In this document: positions 1-9,534 of the stretch, one piece after another
Layout of the letters: each line of letters starts with the position of its first letter
Position numbering within the stretch: position 1 is the stretch's first letter
NCBI RefSeq assembly: GCF_030867095.1
Contig: NC_081827.1
Location: 23,813,001 to 23,877,000 of the forward strand
Length of the DNA: 64,000 nt
Origin: Alligator mississippiensis
Lineage: Eukaryota; Chordata; Crocodylia; Alligatoridae
Reading direction: 5' to 3'
Position numbers and translations under genes: made by a program
Notes under the pieces: generated by a model
Databases searched by the model: none
What the model saw: only the letters and a program-made list of their open reading frames with translations
What the model was told of the DNA's origin: nothing

Positions 1-447
1 CTCAGCCTCTCCTCAGAAGTCATGTGCCCCAGCCCCTGAACCATTTTTGTTGCCCTCTGCTGGATTCACTCCAATTTGTTTATATCTTTTCTGTAGTGAG
101 GGACCCAAAACTGGACACAGTACTCCAGATGTGGCCTCACCAGTGCCAAATAGAGGGAAAGAATCACTTCTTTTAATCTGCTGGCAACGCTCCTACCAAT
201 GCAGCCCAGTATGCTGTTAGACTTCTTGGCAAAAACAGCACACTGTTGCCTCATATTCAGCTTATTGTCCACTGTAACCCCCAGGTCCTTTTCTGCAGAT
301 CTGCTGCTTAGACAGTTGGTCCCCAGTCTGTACTGGTGCATGGGAATGTTTCATCCTAAATGCAGGACTTTGCACTTGTCTTTATTGAATTTCATGAGAT
401 TTCTTTTGGTCCAGTCCTCCATTCTGTCTAGGTCTCTCTGAACCCTA
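1..447 (-). mobile_element. CR1 LINE fragment (ORF2 C-terminal part)
   Basis: The minus strand encodes the end of a CR1 reverse transcriptase, with the family's SAEKDLGV, LALVRPHLEYCVQFW and GCIGRSVASR blocks (open at 66-341). CR1 is a non-LTR retrotransposon that copies itself by target-primed reverse transcription, and most copies are 5'-truncated. The 3' end of this copy lies beyond the left edge of the window. Homology stops near 447, where a hAT relic begins. No intact ORF2 is present. Confidence 0.9.
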
Positions 448-458
448 GCCCGGCACCA

Positions 459-860
459 GTGAGCACATGCCTAAAAAGCAGTGGCCCTCTCACTCCAAAG
501 CCCCCGTCCCCAAGAAGCAGAGGCAGGCCACCCTGGACCAGTGGGGGAAAGACAAGAGACAAAGCAGGGCAAGTTCTGAAGATGAGCAAGGTCATCCAGA
601 ACATTGGGGAGATGCTTGCTCTGGATGGACAGCCCTTCTCCTTTGTTGAACGTCCAAGGTTCAGGCGGCTCATGGCCCCATCCTACAAAGTGCCAGCATG
701 CACCGCCGTTAGCAGAACAGTGGTGCCCTCCTATATGAGGCATGCAAGGAGTACTTGAAGGAGGAGCTGTGGAAGACAGGGCTGCAGGCAGCTTTGCACT
801 TCACCTTGGACAACTAGAACAGCCAGGGTGATGATCATGCCTACTAGGCCTGTGTGAAGT
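459..860 (+). pseudogene. hAT-type (ZBED-like) transposase remnant
   Basis: Two frames together resemble the N-terminal half of a hAT/ZBED transposase. An early TLDQW stretch is followed by IGEMLALDGQPFSFVE and FRRLM, then YKVP and a SRTVVP-like block, then LHFTLDN near 800, which resembles the segment around the first catalytic Asp. The frame shifts between the first and second parts and stops follow, so it is dead. BED zinc-finger and C-terminal dimerisation regions are not seen. It has the family's usual order but only a fraction of its length. The assignment rests on remembered family motifs. Confidence 0.6.
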
Positions 861-1000
861 GGAAAGTATTTGCTTTGGATTCGGTGATTCAGAGGGACAG
901 TGATTCGATTCAGTGATTCAAGTCACTGTCCTGATTCAATTCTGTCGAAACTGAATCCAAAGATATTCGGCACCGAATCTTATTTGGCCATAGACTATAC
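861..1000. repeat. GATTCGG/GATTCAG-rich stretch
   Basis: Short motifs such as GATTCGGTGATTCAG recur in direct and inverted orientation (ACCGAATC near 974). A similar short stretch is at 17638-17700. It follows the hAT transposase relic and may be the subterminal region of the same element; that link is inference. Confidence 0.4.
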
Positions 1001-1144
1001 AACAGGGAGGCAGTGCTGGCGGGAGCAACTGGGGGAGCAGTTGGATGAGCTGTGGCTTGAGCCAGTAGCCCTAGGAGAAGCCATGGCTTGTCTGGCTGCT
1101 CCCCCAGCCATCCCCCAACTGGGGTAAGGCAGGCAGTGCTGGAA

Positions 1145-1320
1145 GTCCTGGGAGAAGCTGCAGGGGTTGGGGGGAATGATTGGGGAGCTGGGGAAATGAT
1201 TGGGAGCTGGGGGATTGAACCAGGAGCTGGGGAATTGAACTGGGAGCTAGGGGAATGAACAGGGGCTTCCCCCCAGCTCCTGGTTCAATTCCCCAGTTTC
1301 TGGTTTGAACCCCCAGCTTG
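1145..1320. repeat. Degenerate minisatellite with an inverted arm
   Basis: About four units of roughly 22 bp (GGGGAATGATTGGGAGCTGG and variants with GGGATTGAACC) run 1160-1260. They are followed at 1265-1320 by reverse-complement units (CCCCCAGCTCCTGGTTCAAT). The two arms could fold into one large imperfect hairpin. Confidence 0.7.
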
Positions 1321-1400
1321 GAGTCCTGGCTGAGTAAAGCCTAGACCTGTAAGATATTTGAGAGTCTTGAGGTTTACTGGTTGCAGTGGAGGGTGAGAAC

Positions 1401-1624
1401 AGCCAGGCTTTCTGCTGCAGGAGTGCCGTGGCTGCAGCTGCTGGAGGCGCCCAGGTTCCCAGGTAAGGTTGCTAGAGGCAGCACAGTTGCTGGCCCCAGC
1501 CTCCGCTACCCCACTCAGGGTAACCTGCTATGTGCCAGAGCACATGTGGCATGGGCATTCCCTGAGGACAAACAGTAGCAGCACAAGGTGTGCCATTGCT
1601 ACTCGTCCCTGGGGAAAAAACAAG
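1401..1624 (+). repeat. 224-bp block duplicated at 46010-46232
   Basis: The block from AGCCAGGCTTTCTGCTGCAG to GGGGAAAAAACAAG is nearly identical to 46010-46232, differing by a few substitutions and one A in the terminal A run. It contains CCCAGGTAAGG, a perfect-looking splice-donor match. The flanks of the two copies differ. No open frame looks coding. Confidence 0.85.
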
Positions 1625-1744
1625 AACAGGCAGGTGGCTCAGATCTGATTTGCGGTACCCTCGACTGGTCTGTGCTGGGGCCAGGACCCAAAGGTGGGTT
1701 GAAGCGACAGAGGCCCACTGCGAGGAATGCCCAGAGCAAGAGGC

Positions 1745-2056
1745 TCGGGATTCTGACTGGCCTGAAGGTGGGGTCAAGGCCTAAGGGGGAACCAAAGGTC
1801 CCAGAGAGGGGGCCGCAGCTGGAGGGGGTGAAGGATGGAATCTGCGAGGCACGGGCCACTGTGTAGGGAAGGTATGGAGCTGTGGAATGGATGTCAGCCC
1901 TAGACATCAGGGGCCTGAATAGGCAGCCTCCTGCCTGGGTAACATCTGAATAAGTTTTCCTTCAAGGCATGGCAGGTGAAAGAGGGGTGGGTGGTTGGCC
2001 CAGAAACAGGTGGGCGGGCTGAGATCTGACTGGAACTAGGAAGGCCCCGTTATAGG
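1745..2056 (+). mobile_element. LTR fragment, same family as 22175-23139
   Basis: This is a fossil LTR piece. The segment with GGTGGTTGGCCCAGAAACAG and AGGCCCCGTTATA matches the reverse complement of the left part of the solo LTR at 22175-23139. It therefore represents the 3' portion of that LTR in sense orientation. It is partial and diverged. Confidence 0.65.
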
Positions 2057-2097
2057 CTACCATCCCTGCTGCATTCATCCCGCTCTGCCTTAACACA

Positions 2098-2505
2098 CAC
2101 AAGACAGCCAAGGTTCTTTGGGTCAATCTGATATATTTTATTAGACCAACTGAATACTTGGAGAAATATATCTTAGCAAGCTTTTGGGTTTAAACACCCT
2201 TCATCAGGCTAAGGAAGCAGCTGCTGTTGGTGTGTGTGCTCTTCCTGGATGGAATTAATAGTAAAGAAGCCAGAGGCTGGTATGCATGCAAGAAAGCCAG
2301 TCAATGAAAATGTAAACTGAGGTGTCAGGGGGTGAGAGACAGGCTGGGGCCGGGGGGGGGGGGGGGGGGAGGTATGTAGTAGTATAGAAGTGGAGAGGTA
2401 CTTGGGAACTCAGATGTCAGGCAGGTTACAGTGTGCCATAAATCCAATGTCTATATTGAGTCCATGGGTTTTTGTATCTAAGTGGCTGATGAAGTGAAGT
2501 TCAGT
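2098..2505 (-). mobile_element. Penelope-like element 3' tail fragment
   Basis: Reverse-complement match to the 3' end of the PLE at 46233-48955. It covers the last ORF codons (AATCCAATGTCTAT), the spacer, the CTGATGA...AAAAGCTTGCTAAG hairpin motif (2180-2209) and the GGTCTAATAAAATATATCAG-like terminus. The equivalent of the CAGCC-rich spacer carries a run of 18 G. The copy is 5'-truncated and is followed directly by CR1. Confidence 0.8.
2352..2369. repeat. (G)18 homopolymer
   Basis: Uninterrupted run of 18 G inside the PLE tail, preceded by C and followed by A. It may be length-variable. Confidence 0.95.
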
Positions 2506-3455
2506 TTTGTTCAATGTCTTCATCAACAACCTGGAAGATGGCATAGAGTGTACCCTCAGCAAGTTTGCAGATGACACCAGGCTGAGGGGGAATTGTAGAT
2601 ATGCTGGAGGGTAGAGCTAGGATTCAGAGTAACCTAGACAAATTGGAGGACTGGGCCAAAATAAATCTCATGAGGTTCAATAAGGACAAGTGCAAAGTCT
2701 TGCACTTAGGACGGAACAATCCTATGCACTGCTACAGGCTGGGGGCTGATTGGATAGGCAACAACTCTGCAGAAAAGGACTTGGGGGGGTTACAGTGGAT
2801 AATAAGCTGAATATGAGCCGGCAGCGTGCCTTTGTTGCCAAGACGGCTGATGGCATACTGGGCTGCATTGGTAGGAGTGTTGCCAGTAGGCCAAGGAAAG
2901 TGATTATTCCCCCCTATGCAGCAGTGGTGAGGCCACATTTGGAGTACTATGTCCAGTTTTGGGTCCCTTACTACAGACAGGATGTTGACAATTTGGAGAG
3001 AGTCCAGCAGAGAGCAACAAAAATGGTTAGGGGACTAGGGCACATGACTTCTGAGGAGAGGCTGAGGGAACTGGACTTATTTAATTTAGAGAAGAGAAGA
3101 CCGAGAGGGGATTTGATAGCAGCCTTCAACTACCTGAAGGATAGTTACAAAGATGTAGCTAGCCATCCTCTAGCTAGCAGATGACAGAACAAGGAGCGAT
3201 GGTCTCAAATTTCAGCAAGGGAAATTTATGTTAGATACTAGGAAAAACTATCTTACTAGGAGGGTAGTAACGCACTAGAACAGGTTACCCAGAGAGGTTG
3301 TGGGAGCTCCATCCTTGGAGGTTTTTAAGACCCCAAGTAGACAAAACCTTGGCTAGGATGATCTAGTTGGGGCTGGTCCTGCTTTGAGCCGGGGTTTGGA
3401 CTAGATGACCTCCTGAGGTCCCTTCCAACCCTAATTTTCTATGTTTCTAGAATTC
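2506..3455 (+). mobile_element. CR1 LINE, 5'-truncated
   Basis: Sense CR1 from just before the FADDTR active-site region to the 3' end. Frames at 2601-2810 and 2750-3184 carry MRFNKDKCKVLHLGR, NKLNMSRQ, AVVRPHLEYYVQFWVPYY and ERVQQRATKMVRGL. A frame change separates them, so ORF2 is broken. The 3' part includes the conserved GGTTTGGACTAGATGACCTC and ends near TTTCTAGAATTCTAT. Confidence 0.9.
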
Positions 3456-3521
3456 TATATATGTTCTGAACAGTCTGGAATGTGTTAAATGCATTTGTGA
3501 TCGGCTGGCTGGCAGTCACTT

Positions 3522-3666
3522 AGCCCAGGGGTTTTGAAAGGGCAAAAGATGATTAGAGGACTTAGGATTCCCTTTCCTCACCAATCTGGTAACGATTTGG
3601 CCCAGGGGTTTTGAAGGGGTAAAAGATGATTGGAGGACTTGGGATTCCCTTTCCTCATCAATCAGG
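3522..3666 (+). repeat. 76-bp tandem duplication
   Basis: Two adjacent copies, about 3522-3588 and 3598-3666, share CCCAGGGGTTTTGAA, AAAGATGATT and GGATTCCCTTTCCTCA. Such duplications are common in LTR U3 enhancers; that role is inference. Confidence 0.85.
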
Positions 3667-4109
3667 CCCCAGAGACTGACCCTCCGTGTCCCCTGATTGG
3701 CCCTGTGGGTCACCTGGTGGGGGATAAAAGGGGCAGTGCGGCTGACTCAGGGAGAGACCAGCAAGGGACCGCAAGGAAAGAGCTTCAAGGAGTTGGCAAG
3801 AGCTGAGCCAGCGGGGCGGGAGCAGTTGCCCCAGAAGAGCCTGAAGGAGTGGGACCTGCAGGCAGCAATGGGGTCCTCAGCAGTGCAGCGTGTGGCTGGC
3901 AGGAAAGGCTTCCTGCTGGGCTTCAGGATCCCCTACAAGAGGCTGCAGCCAGCAGGAGAGGCTCCCCAGCTCCAGCAAGATCTGAGCAGCGACCTGAGAG
4001 GTTCCCAGCTCTGTTTCCAGCTCCTCCAATCAGAGGCCAGGCAGCTCGACACGAGGCCGGGGCTCTTGGAAGGTGAAGACCCCTAGCAGTTTGGAGCAAT
4101 ACCAGCACT

Positions 4110-4190
4110 GGTGGCTGTGTGGCAGTGTTTCTGCCTACCATGTGGGCATTTGAGTTTAAGTCCCAGCTTTGGTGACTTGGTGTAAATGAG
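4110..4190 (+). repeat. tRNA-derived SINE-like remnant
   Basis: An A-box-like GGTGGCTGTGTGGCAGTG (4110) and a B-box-like GAGTTTAAGTCCC (4152-4164) sit about 40 bp apart, as in tRNA-derived SINEs such as MIR. The copy is old and diverged. Confidence 0.45.
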
Positions 4191-4662
4191 CTAACAAGGA
4201 GAAATTCCTCTTGTAGTGGAAAGGGGCCATTGTGTTTCCCCTCCTTCTCCCCCTCCAGGTACCTAGGCCCTATATTCCTTGTAATTTGTCATTTTGTATA
4301 TTGTGCCTTTTGTATTTCCAGTAATACCAACCAGTATTGTTTGTTCTGCTGTTTGTGTTTTACATTTTGGTTAACCCTGTCCTTTGCCAACTGGATGAAT
4401 ATGTCTATGATTGTAAGTGTCTACCTTTGTTGAATCCTGCCCCTTTGGGGCATTGTAGTGTCCCCTATACCCCCCTGATTTATACCGGTTATATTTGCAG
4501 TATTGTTCCCTCATTAAAAGGTCTATGGTTAAGTTCCCATTGGTGGTCTGGCTCTGCTCTATAGGGGGAAGAGAGTCCCTACACCTCCCACAGTGCTTGT
4601 GCACCTGTTTTGATCCGTTCAATTTGAGAGGGGGTACCTCTTGGAGTACCGCCCGGGTTACA

Positions 4663-5262
4663 TGTTAAAGTGACCAAAACGCTAGCCTGCATCCACAGAT
4701 GCTTCTCAAGCAAATCCCAGGACATCGTTCTCCCCTTGTACCTGGCCTTGGTCCAGTTTTGGGCTCCATAATTAAAAAAGGATGTGGAGAAGCTTGAGAG
4801 AGTCCAGAGAAGAGCCATGCGCATGATCAGAGGTCAGGAAAACAGACCTTACGACGACAGGCTGACAGCTATGGCGCTCTTTAGCCTGGAAAAGCGCAGG
4901 CTCAGGGGTGATCTGATGGCCCTCTACAAGTTTATCAGGGGTGACCATCAGTATCTGGGGGAATGTTTGTTCGCCAGCACACCCCACGGGATGACGAGGT
5001 CGAACAGTTATAAACTACTGCAAGACCATTTCAGGCTGGACATAAGGAAGAATTTCTTTATTGTCTGAGCCCCCAAGGTCTGAAATAGCCTGCTGTCAGA
5101 GGTGGTTCAAGCACCTACATTGAACACCTTCAAGAGTAAATTGGATGCTAATCTTGCTGGGATCCTATGAGCTCAGCTGACTTCCTGCCCCTCAGGCAGG
5201 GGGCTGGACTCAATGATCTTCAAGGTCCCTTCCAGGCCTAATGTCTATGAAATCTATGATTT
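4663..5262 (+). mobile_element. CR1 LINE, 3' end copy
   Basis: Sense CR1 starting at AAAGTGACCAAAACGCTAGC. An open stretch at 4784-5068 reads MEKLERVQRRAMRMIRGQEN, then FSLEKRRLRGDL, FIRGDHQYLGE and FRLDIRKNFF. The 3' UTR contains GGGGGCTGGACTCAATGATC, and the end is TGTCTATGAAATCTATG. It is close to the copies at 8723 and 51848, so one CR1 subfamily. Confidence 0.92.
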
Positions 5263-6461
5263 AAATGTCTCATTGAAATGTAGTAGGTAAGGACACCAAT
5301 GGCCTTGGATTAGGTCTTAATGGTGTTTAAGTCCATGTCAACATTTAACAAATGCTTTTTGGATTCTATGAAAATTAGTTGTATAAATGAAATGTGCTCT
5401 TTTGACTGTTACACTGTTGCCATGCCTGCAATGCAAAATGCAAAATAAGATGTTACAATAAATTAACTAAACATGCCCAGAAGACAGATTGACAGAAGGT
5501 TAGAAAATGAAAGCTTCTGAAGTTGACATTTAAAAGCAAGAGGGGCAGCATGACAAAATAGACCCTGATGTTAGTTTCCCCGTTCACTGAAATATTAAAA
5601 AGAAAGCCAATTTTCAACTCAATTATTTTAGAAGAAAAAAACTGTAAAAATCCCAACTATTATAAGAACGTAAAACTGGGAGACATTAGTGGAGACTATT
5701 AATTGATCATGCTGAGAGATAATTAGCTATAGTATTACTATTCTATTCAGTCCTAGGGGATTTTAGTAATAGCATGTACATTAACATACACAAATAAATT
5801 ATAAAAAGCTACAATTTATTTTAATGCAATTTCTAGTAATTCTTTAGTGCCTGTTCAGATTTCAATCAATAGGAAAACTCTGGTAGCAGAATTGCTAAAT
5901 ATTCTTTTTTCTTCTGAAAAGTCTCCTTTTGCAGAGCTTAAAGAAGGAACATTTTTTAAAAGAAGGAAAAATGAAGATTTTCAGAGTTATTTAGTCTCTG
6001 CAGTCCTAGTTTTGGTGGCAGATGCAATATTGTGTTTAATAGGTGAATTTCTTCAGTTCTTTTCTCCTGAGGGACTCAGCCTTGGGTGCAGCAGCTGAAA
6101 GTGTTTTTGGAATGCTGAAACTGAGGTTCTTAAAGTGTCTACACATGCTTTTTTAAAGGTGGCATGAGATAGTTAAAGGTCTGCTTCTGTTTTTGCTTTA
6201 CTTAATTATTGTTTGTGATGAAAATTAAAGCATCCCAAAGTTTTATTGGACATAACCTAATTAGTACATATTCTCCTGTGACTGCACCATTACCCGGACC
6301 AGCAGTGTTCAAGTCAAATCAAAATAAAAGGTCTACAACAAGCCTGTGAACTAGCACAGTTAAGGCATAGATTAGTATCTATGCAAAGGAGCATCACAGA
6401 TTGCTGCCTTTGATTTACTAGTCCAAATGGCACGATGTCTGTTACAGAAAGGTCAACAGGA
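5263..6461. other. No feature recognised
   Basis: AT-rich single-copy-looking DNA. No open frame with recognisable content, no splice-flanked exon and no repeat family that I can name. Confidence 0.6.
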
Positions 6462-6464
6462 GGT

Positions 6465-6545
6465 GATCTTTGGTACGAGTCCAGAACAGGGCTTGAACTA
6501 TAGCAGAGGTCTTAACCACATTGCTACCACATCCATAATGCAGCA
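6465..6545 (-). repeat. tRNA-derived SINE-like remnant
   Basis: On the minus strand TGGTAGCAATGTGGTTAAG (A-box region, 6511-6529) precedes TTCAAGCCC (B-box, 6489-6497) at tRNA-like spacing. Short and diverged. Confidence 0.5.
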
Positions 6546-6661
6546 TTCACTAACTATAGCTATATAACAGAGTTGTGGCAGCTGCAGAGCTTGATACAGA
6601 GAGAAATCCTCTGGCAACTCTCTGTATGATGTTCAATTCACTTTAAAAGTGGATCCTGAAT

Positions 6662-7228
6662 TTTGCAAAGCAGAGTGCAGAAGCAGCAACCAGTAGTGGT
6701 TGCATCTCCCACTCCTAGCCTCCTCCCCTCCCCCATCATCAATTTGGAAGACCACTCCACAGGAGCAGCAGCTAGGGACTTTTTAAAGTCCCCCAAAAAG
6801 GTAAGAATTCCCTCCCTCTACCTGATCAGAGATATGTTCTCTCCACCACTTGCCACTGCCACTGTCTCTTCTGCCTTCGGGGCAAGGGGAGTTCCTGTCC
6901 CATACCAACTGGGCTATGCAGGGGCTGGGCTCAGTCCAGGACAGTGATGGTGGTGGACAGGTTCACCTGCCCTGCACCTGCTCCCAGGATGTCAGAAAAC
7001 ACCCAGGGTACCAGGCAAGGAAGGGAACCTGCCCACACATTGCTGTCCCTGCAGCAGTGGCAGGGAGGGGAAGGGAGGGAAGGCAATAGGAAGAGGAGGA
7101 AAGAGGAAGGGAAAGGGGGGAATTCTTACCTCCTTCAGGGACTTAAAGGGGTCCCCGGCTGCTGCTTCTGCCACATGGTCAGAAAAGGAATTGCGGCTGC
7201 ACCTCTGCACCCTCTCTGGATTTGCCCC
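6662..7228. mobile_element. Foldback (long inverted repeat) DNA element
   Basis: The left arm (about 6662-6815, with GCAGAAGCAGCAACC, GGGACTTTTTAAAGTCCC and GGTAAGAATTCC) is matched in inverted order by the right arm (about 7110-7228, GGAATTCTTACC, GGGACTTAAAGGGGTCCC, GCTGCTGCTTCTGC). The centre is a GC-rich purine stretch. This is the form of a non-autonomous foldback transposon. The exact ends and superfamily are not clear. Confidence 0.6.
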
Positions 7229-8067
7229 CGATTCCCTTTCTTCTCTGTTGAAGCCAAGTGAGTACAAGTTACAGATATCTTTATTTTCTATCTTGTATAG
7301 TGGACCCATGACTACCTACTTCTACTAGCAGTGAATTCTATAGAGGACCTCTGAGGCATCAGTAAATAAAGGGCCAACAAAGGTTTGCTCCTTCATTAAC
7401 ATGGGATGCTGCAGGTTACATTAGAATGCAGCTCAGAAATAGTCCTATAGTTGTTACAGATAACTGTGTGCCACAGCTATAATTTTCTCATGTATTGTTA
7501 TAATGAGATATGTTTGTGCCTAAAATGTAACTGTGTTTATGGATATTTGAATTACAGTATTAGTTTTAGTAAGATACACTATGTGTGCCTCAGCCTTAAA
7601 GAGGTTAATTGAAAGGAATATGTAGTAAATTTGTACACCTTTGCTAGAATACCAAGTGCTTGATTTTCAGAAGTGCTAAGTACGCGAAACTCCAGGTGAA
7701 GTCAGTGGTATCTACAGACCCTCAACACAAATGAGCCCTATTGCCTTTAAGTTCTTTTCTCCTTTAAAAGCTCGTACAAATGAAATGGAGACAACTATTC
7801 TTGTGAGTTTCTTTCTCTATTGCTTGGGTTTGATCTTTATAAAACTCCTGGCTCTCTGCCCATTCTTCCTGAATGAGCAGTAACTCAAAATCTTGTCCTC
7901 CTTGAAATCTCTGTTTGTTAAAAGCTGTAATAAAGAAACTCAATTTTCCTTTTATTTAATTACCTCATCTCAGACTACTGCATAACCACGCAATAGTTCA
8001 CTGCCCTGTGAGAGTCACAATATAGAACACAGTTCATCAACCACATATATTTATGGGTTTTGCAGGC
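7229..8067. other. No feature recognised
   Basis: AT-rich DNA with no coding or named repeat content that I can support. Confidence 0.55.
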
Positions 8068-8239
8068 CAGCAGAATAGGGATGCAGCCGTGCACCCAGGG
8101 CACAGAGGCAGTAGAGACTTCCAGTAGCTGCCAGGATTGTGATTGCGTAACTGGCAGCAGCAGCCCTTTCTTTTTTGCCCACCACCAAATCAGTGCCTGG
8201 GACAGCTGTTCCATTCACCGCACCCTAGTTACACCACTG
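8068..8239 (-). mobile_element. hAT-type MITE (172 bp)
   Basis: The right end read in reverse is CAGTGGTGTAACTAGGGTGC, a typical hAT terminus. The left end is CAGCAGAATAGGGATGC. Flanks TTGCAGGC (8060-8067) and TTACAGGC (8240-8247) agree at 7 of 8 bases, the 8-bp target duplication expected of hAT elements. Non-autonomous. Confidence 0.7.
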
Positions 8240-8722
8240 TTACAGGCTTTTCTTAAACACAGACTGGAAAGCTGCATGATTGTATTTCAGTGAAAGTGCT
8301 CTCTGGACATTAATTGCTACGAACTGTTTTGTATAGCAGCCTTTTATTAAAAATAAATAAATAATAGTTTTGCCTAAAGTATCCATTTTTGGTATACTTT
8401 TAAAATTAAAGAGTGATCTCACTTCTTTAGGAAACAGTGGAATAACTTGGCTATAATGTCCATGTTACTGAATGGTAGCAACCATTATTTAAGCATTTCC
8501 ATTATTATGGTATGAAACAACTGGGTTGTTTTTTGAGCTAGCAGTGGCCAAAAATAGTATTTTGACTGATTTCAAACAAATAATTTAAATTCCTTTAACT
8601 TTGTTTTTAAATGAAATTCAGCTCCATAGTGATAAATAAGGGTATATAAATTAGATTTTTTTGCCTTTTTTCTTTCAAAAAATTAAATTGATGAGCTCAT
8701 TTATGAAAATGACAAATAAAAT
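8240..8722. other. No feature recognised
   Basis: AT-rich DNA. Nothing supportable seen. Confidence 0.55.
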
Positions 8723-9403
8723 ATTTCATAGACATTAGGGCTGGAAGGGACCTCGGAAGATCATTGAGTCCAGCCCCCCGCCCGAAGGGCAAGAAGTCAG
8801 CTGGGGTCATAGGATCCCAGCAAGATAAGCATCCAATTTACTCTTGAAGGTGTTCAGTGTAGGTACTTGAATCACCTCCGATGGCAGGCTATTCCAGACC
8901 TTGGGGGCTTGGACAGTAAAGAAATTCTTTCTTATGTCCAGCCTGAAATGGTCTTGCAGTAGTATATAACCGCTCAACCTCATCATCCCTTGGGGCGCTC
9001 TGGTGAACAAACGTTCCCCCAGATACTGATGGTCACCCCTGATAAACTTATAGGTGGCCATCAGATCACCCCTGAGCCTGCGCTTTTCCAGGCTAAAGAG
9101 CCTCATAGATCTCAGCCTGTTGTCATAAGGTCTGTTTTCCTGACCTCTGATCATGCGCATGGCTCTTCTCTGGACTCTCTCAAGCTTCTCCACATCCTTT
9201 TTGAATTGTGGGGCCCAAAACTGGATGCAGTACTCCAGCTGCAGCCTCACCAAGGCCAAGTACAAGAGGAGAATGACATCCCGGGATTTGCTTGAGAAGC
9301 ATCTATGGATGCAAGGCAGCGTTTTGGTCACTTTACTAGCCGCAGCATCGCACTGCAGGCTCATGTTCATCTTGTGGTCAATGATGACCCCCAAGTGTCT
9401 ATT
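8723..9403 (-). mobile_element. CR1 LINE with 195-codon open RT C-terminal segment
   Basis: Antisense CR1. Its 3' end is TTCATAGACATTAGGGCTGG on the plus strand, and it is 5'-truncated near 9403. The minus frame 8807-9394 is open for 195 codons, with GVIIDHKMNMS, SSKSRDVILLLYLALV, LEYCIQFWAPQ, RAMRMIRGQENRPYD, SLEKRRLRGDL and the terminal KVWNSLPSEV and SKLDAYLAGIL blocks. The intact frame suggests a fairly young insertion. It lacks the endonuclease and the catalytic RT core, so it cannot move itself. Confidence 0.93.
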
Positions 9404-9534
9404 ATAATATTATTTTATGGATGTTGATTACTGCTTGGAATGTGTTCAGCATGGCCTGTATATTTTGAACACCCTATATTCATGTGCTATGGTTGATTAT
9501 AATAAAATTTGGCATATTTATGCAGGAACAGAAA

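Larger units (their letters stand above)
3496..4662 (+). mobile_element. LTR-like fossil block (family unassigned)
   Basis: The block starts TGTGATCGG and ends GGTTACA. It carries a 76-bp direct duplication near its start, a TATA-like GGGATAAAAGGGG at 3721 and an ATTAAA polyadenylation-like site near 4514, which is the layout of an LTR. I see no matching flanking target duplication, and a tRNA-like SINE signature lies inside, so it may be composite. No retroviral interior is attached. Confidence 0.4.

Noticed and set aside
3697-4086. 129-codon open frame with an upstream TATA-like site
   Set aside because: Sits within an LTR-like repeat block; no domain, no splice context.
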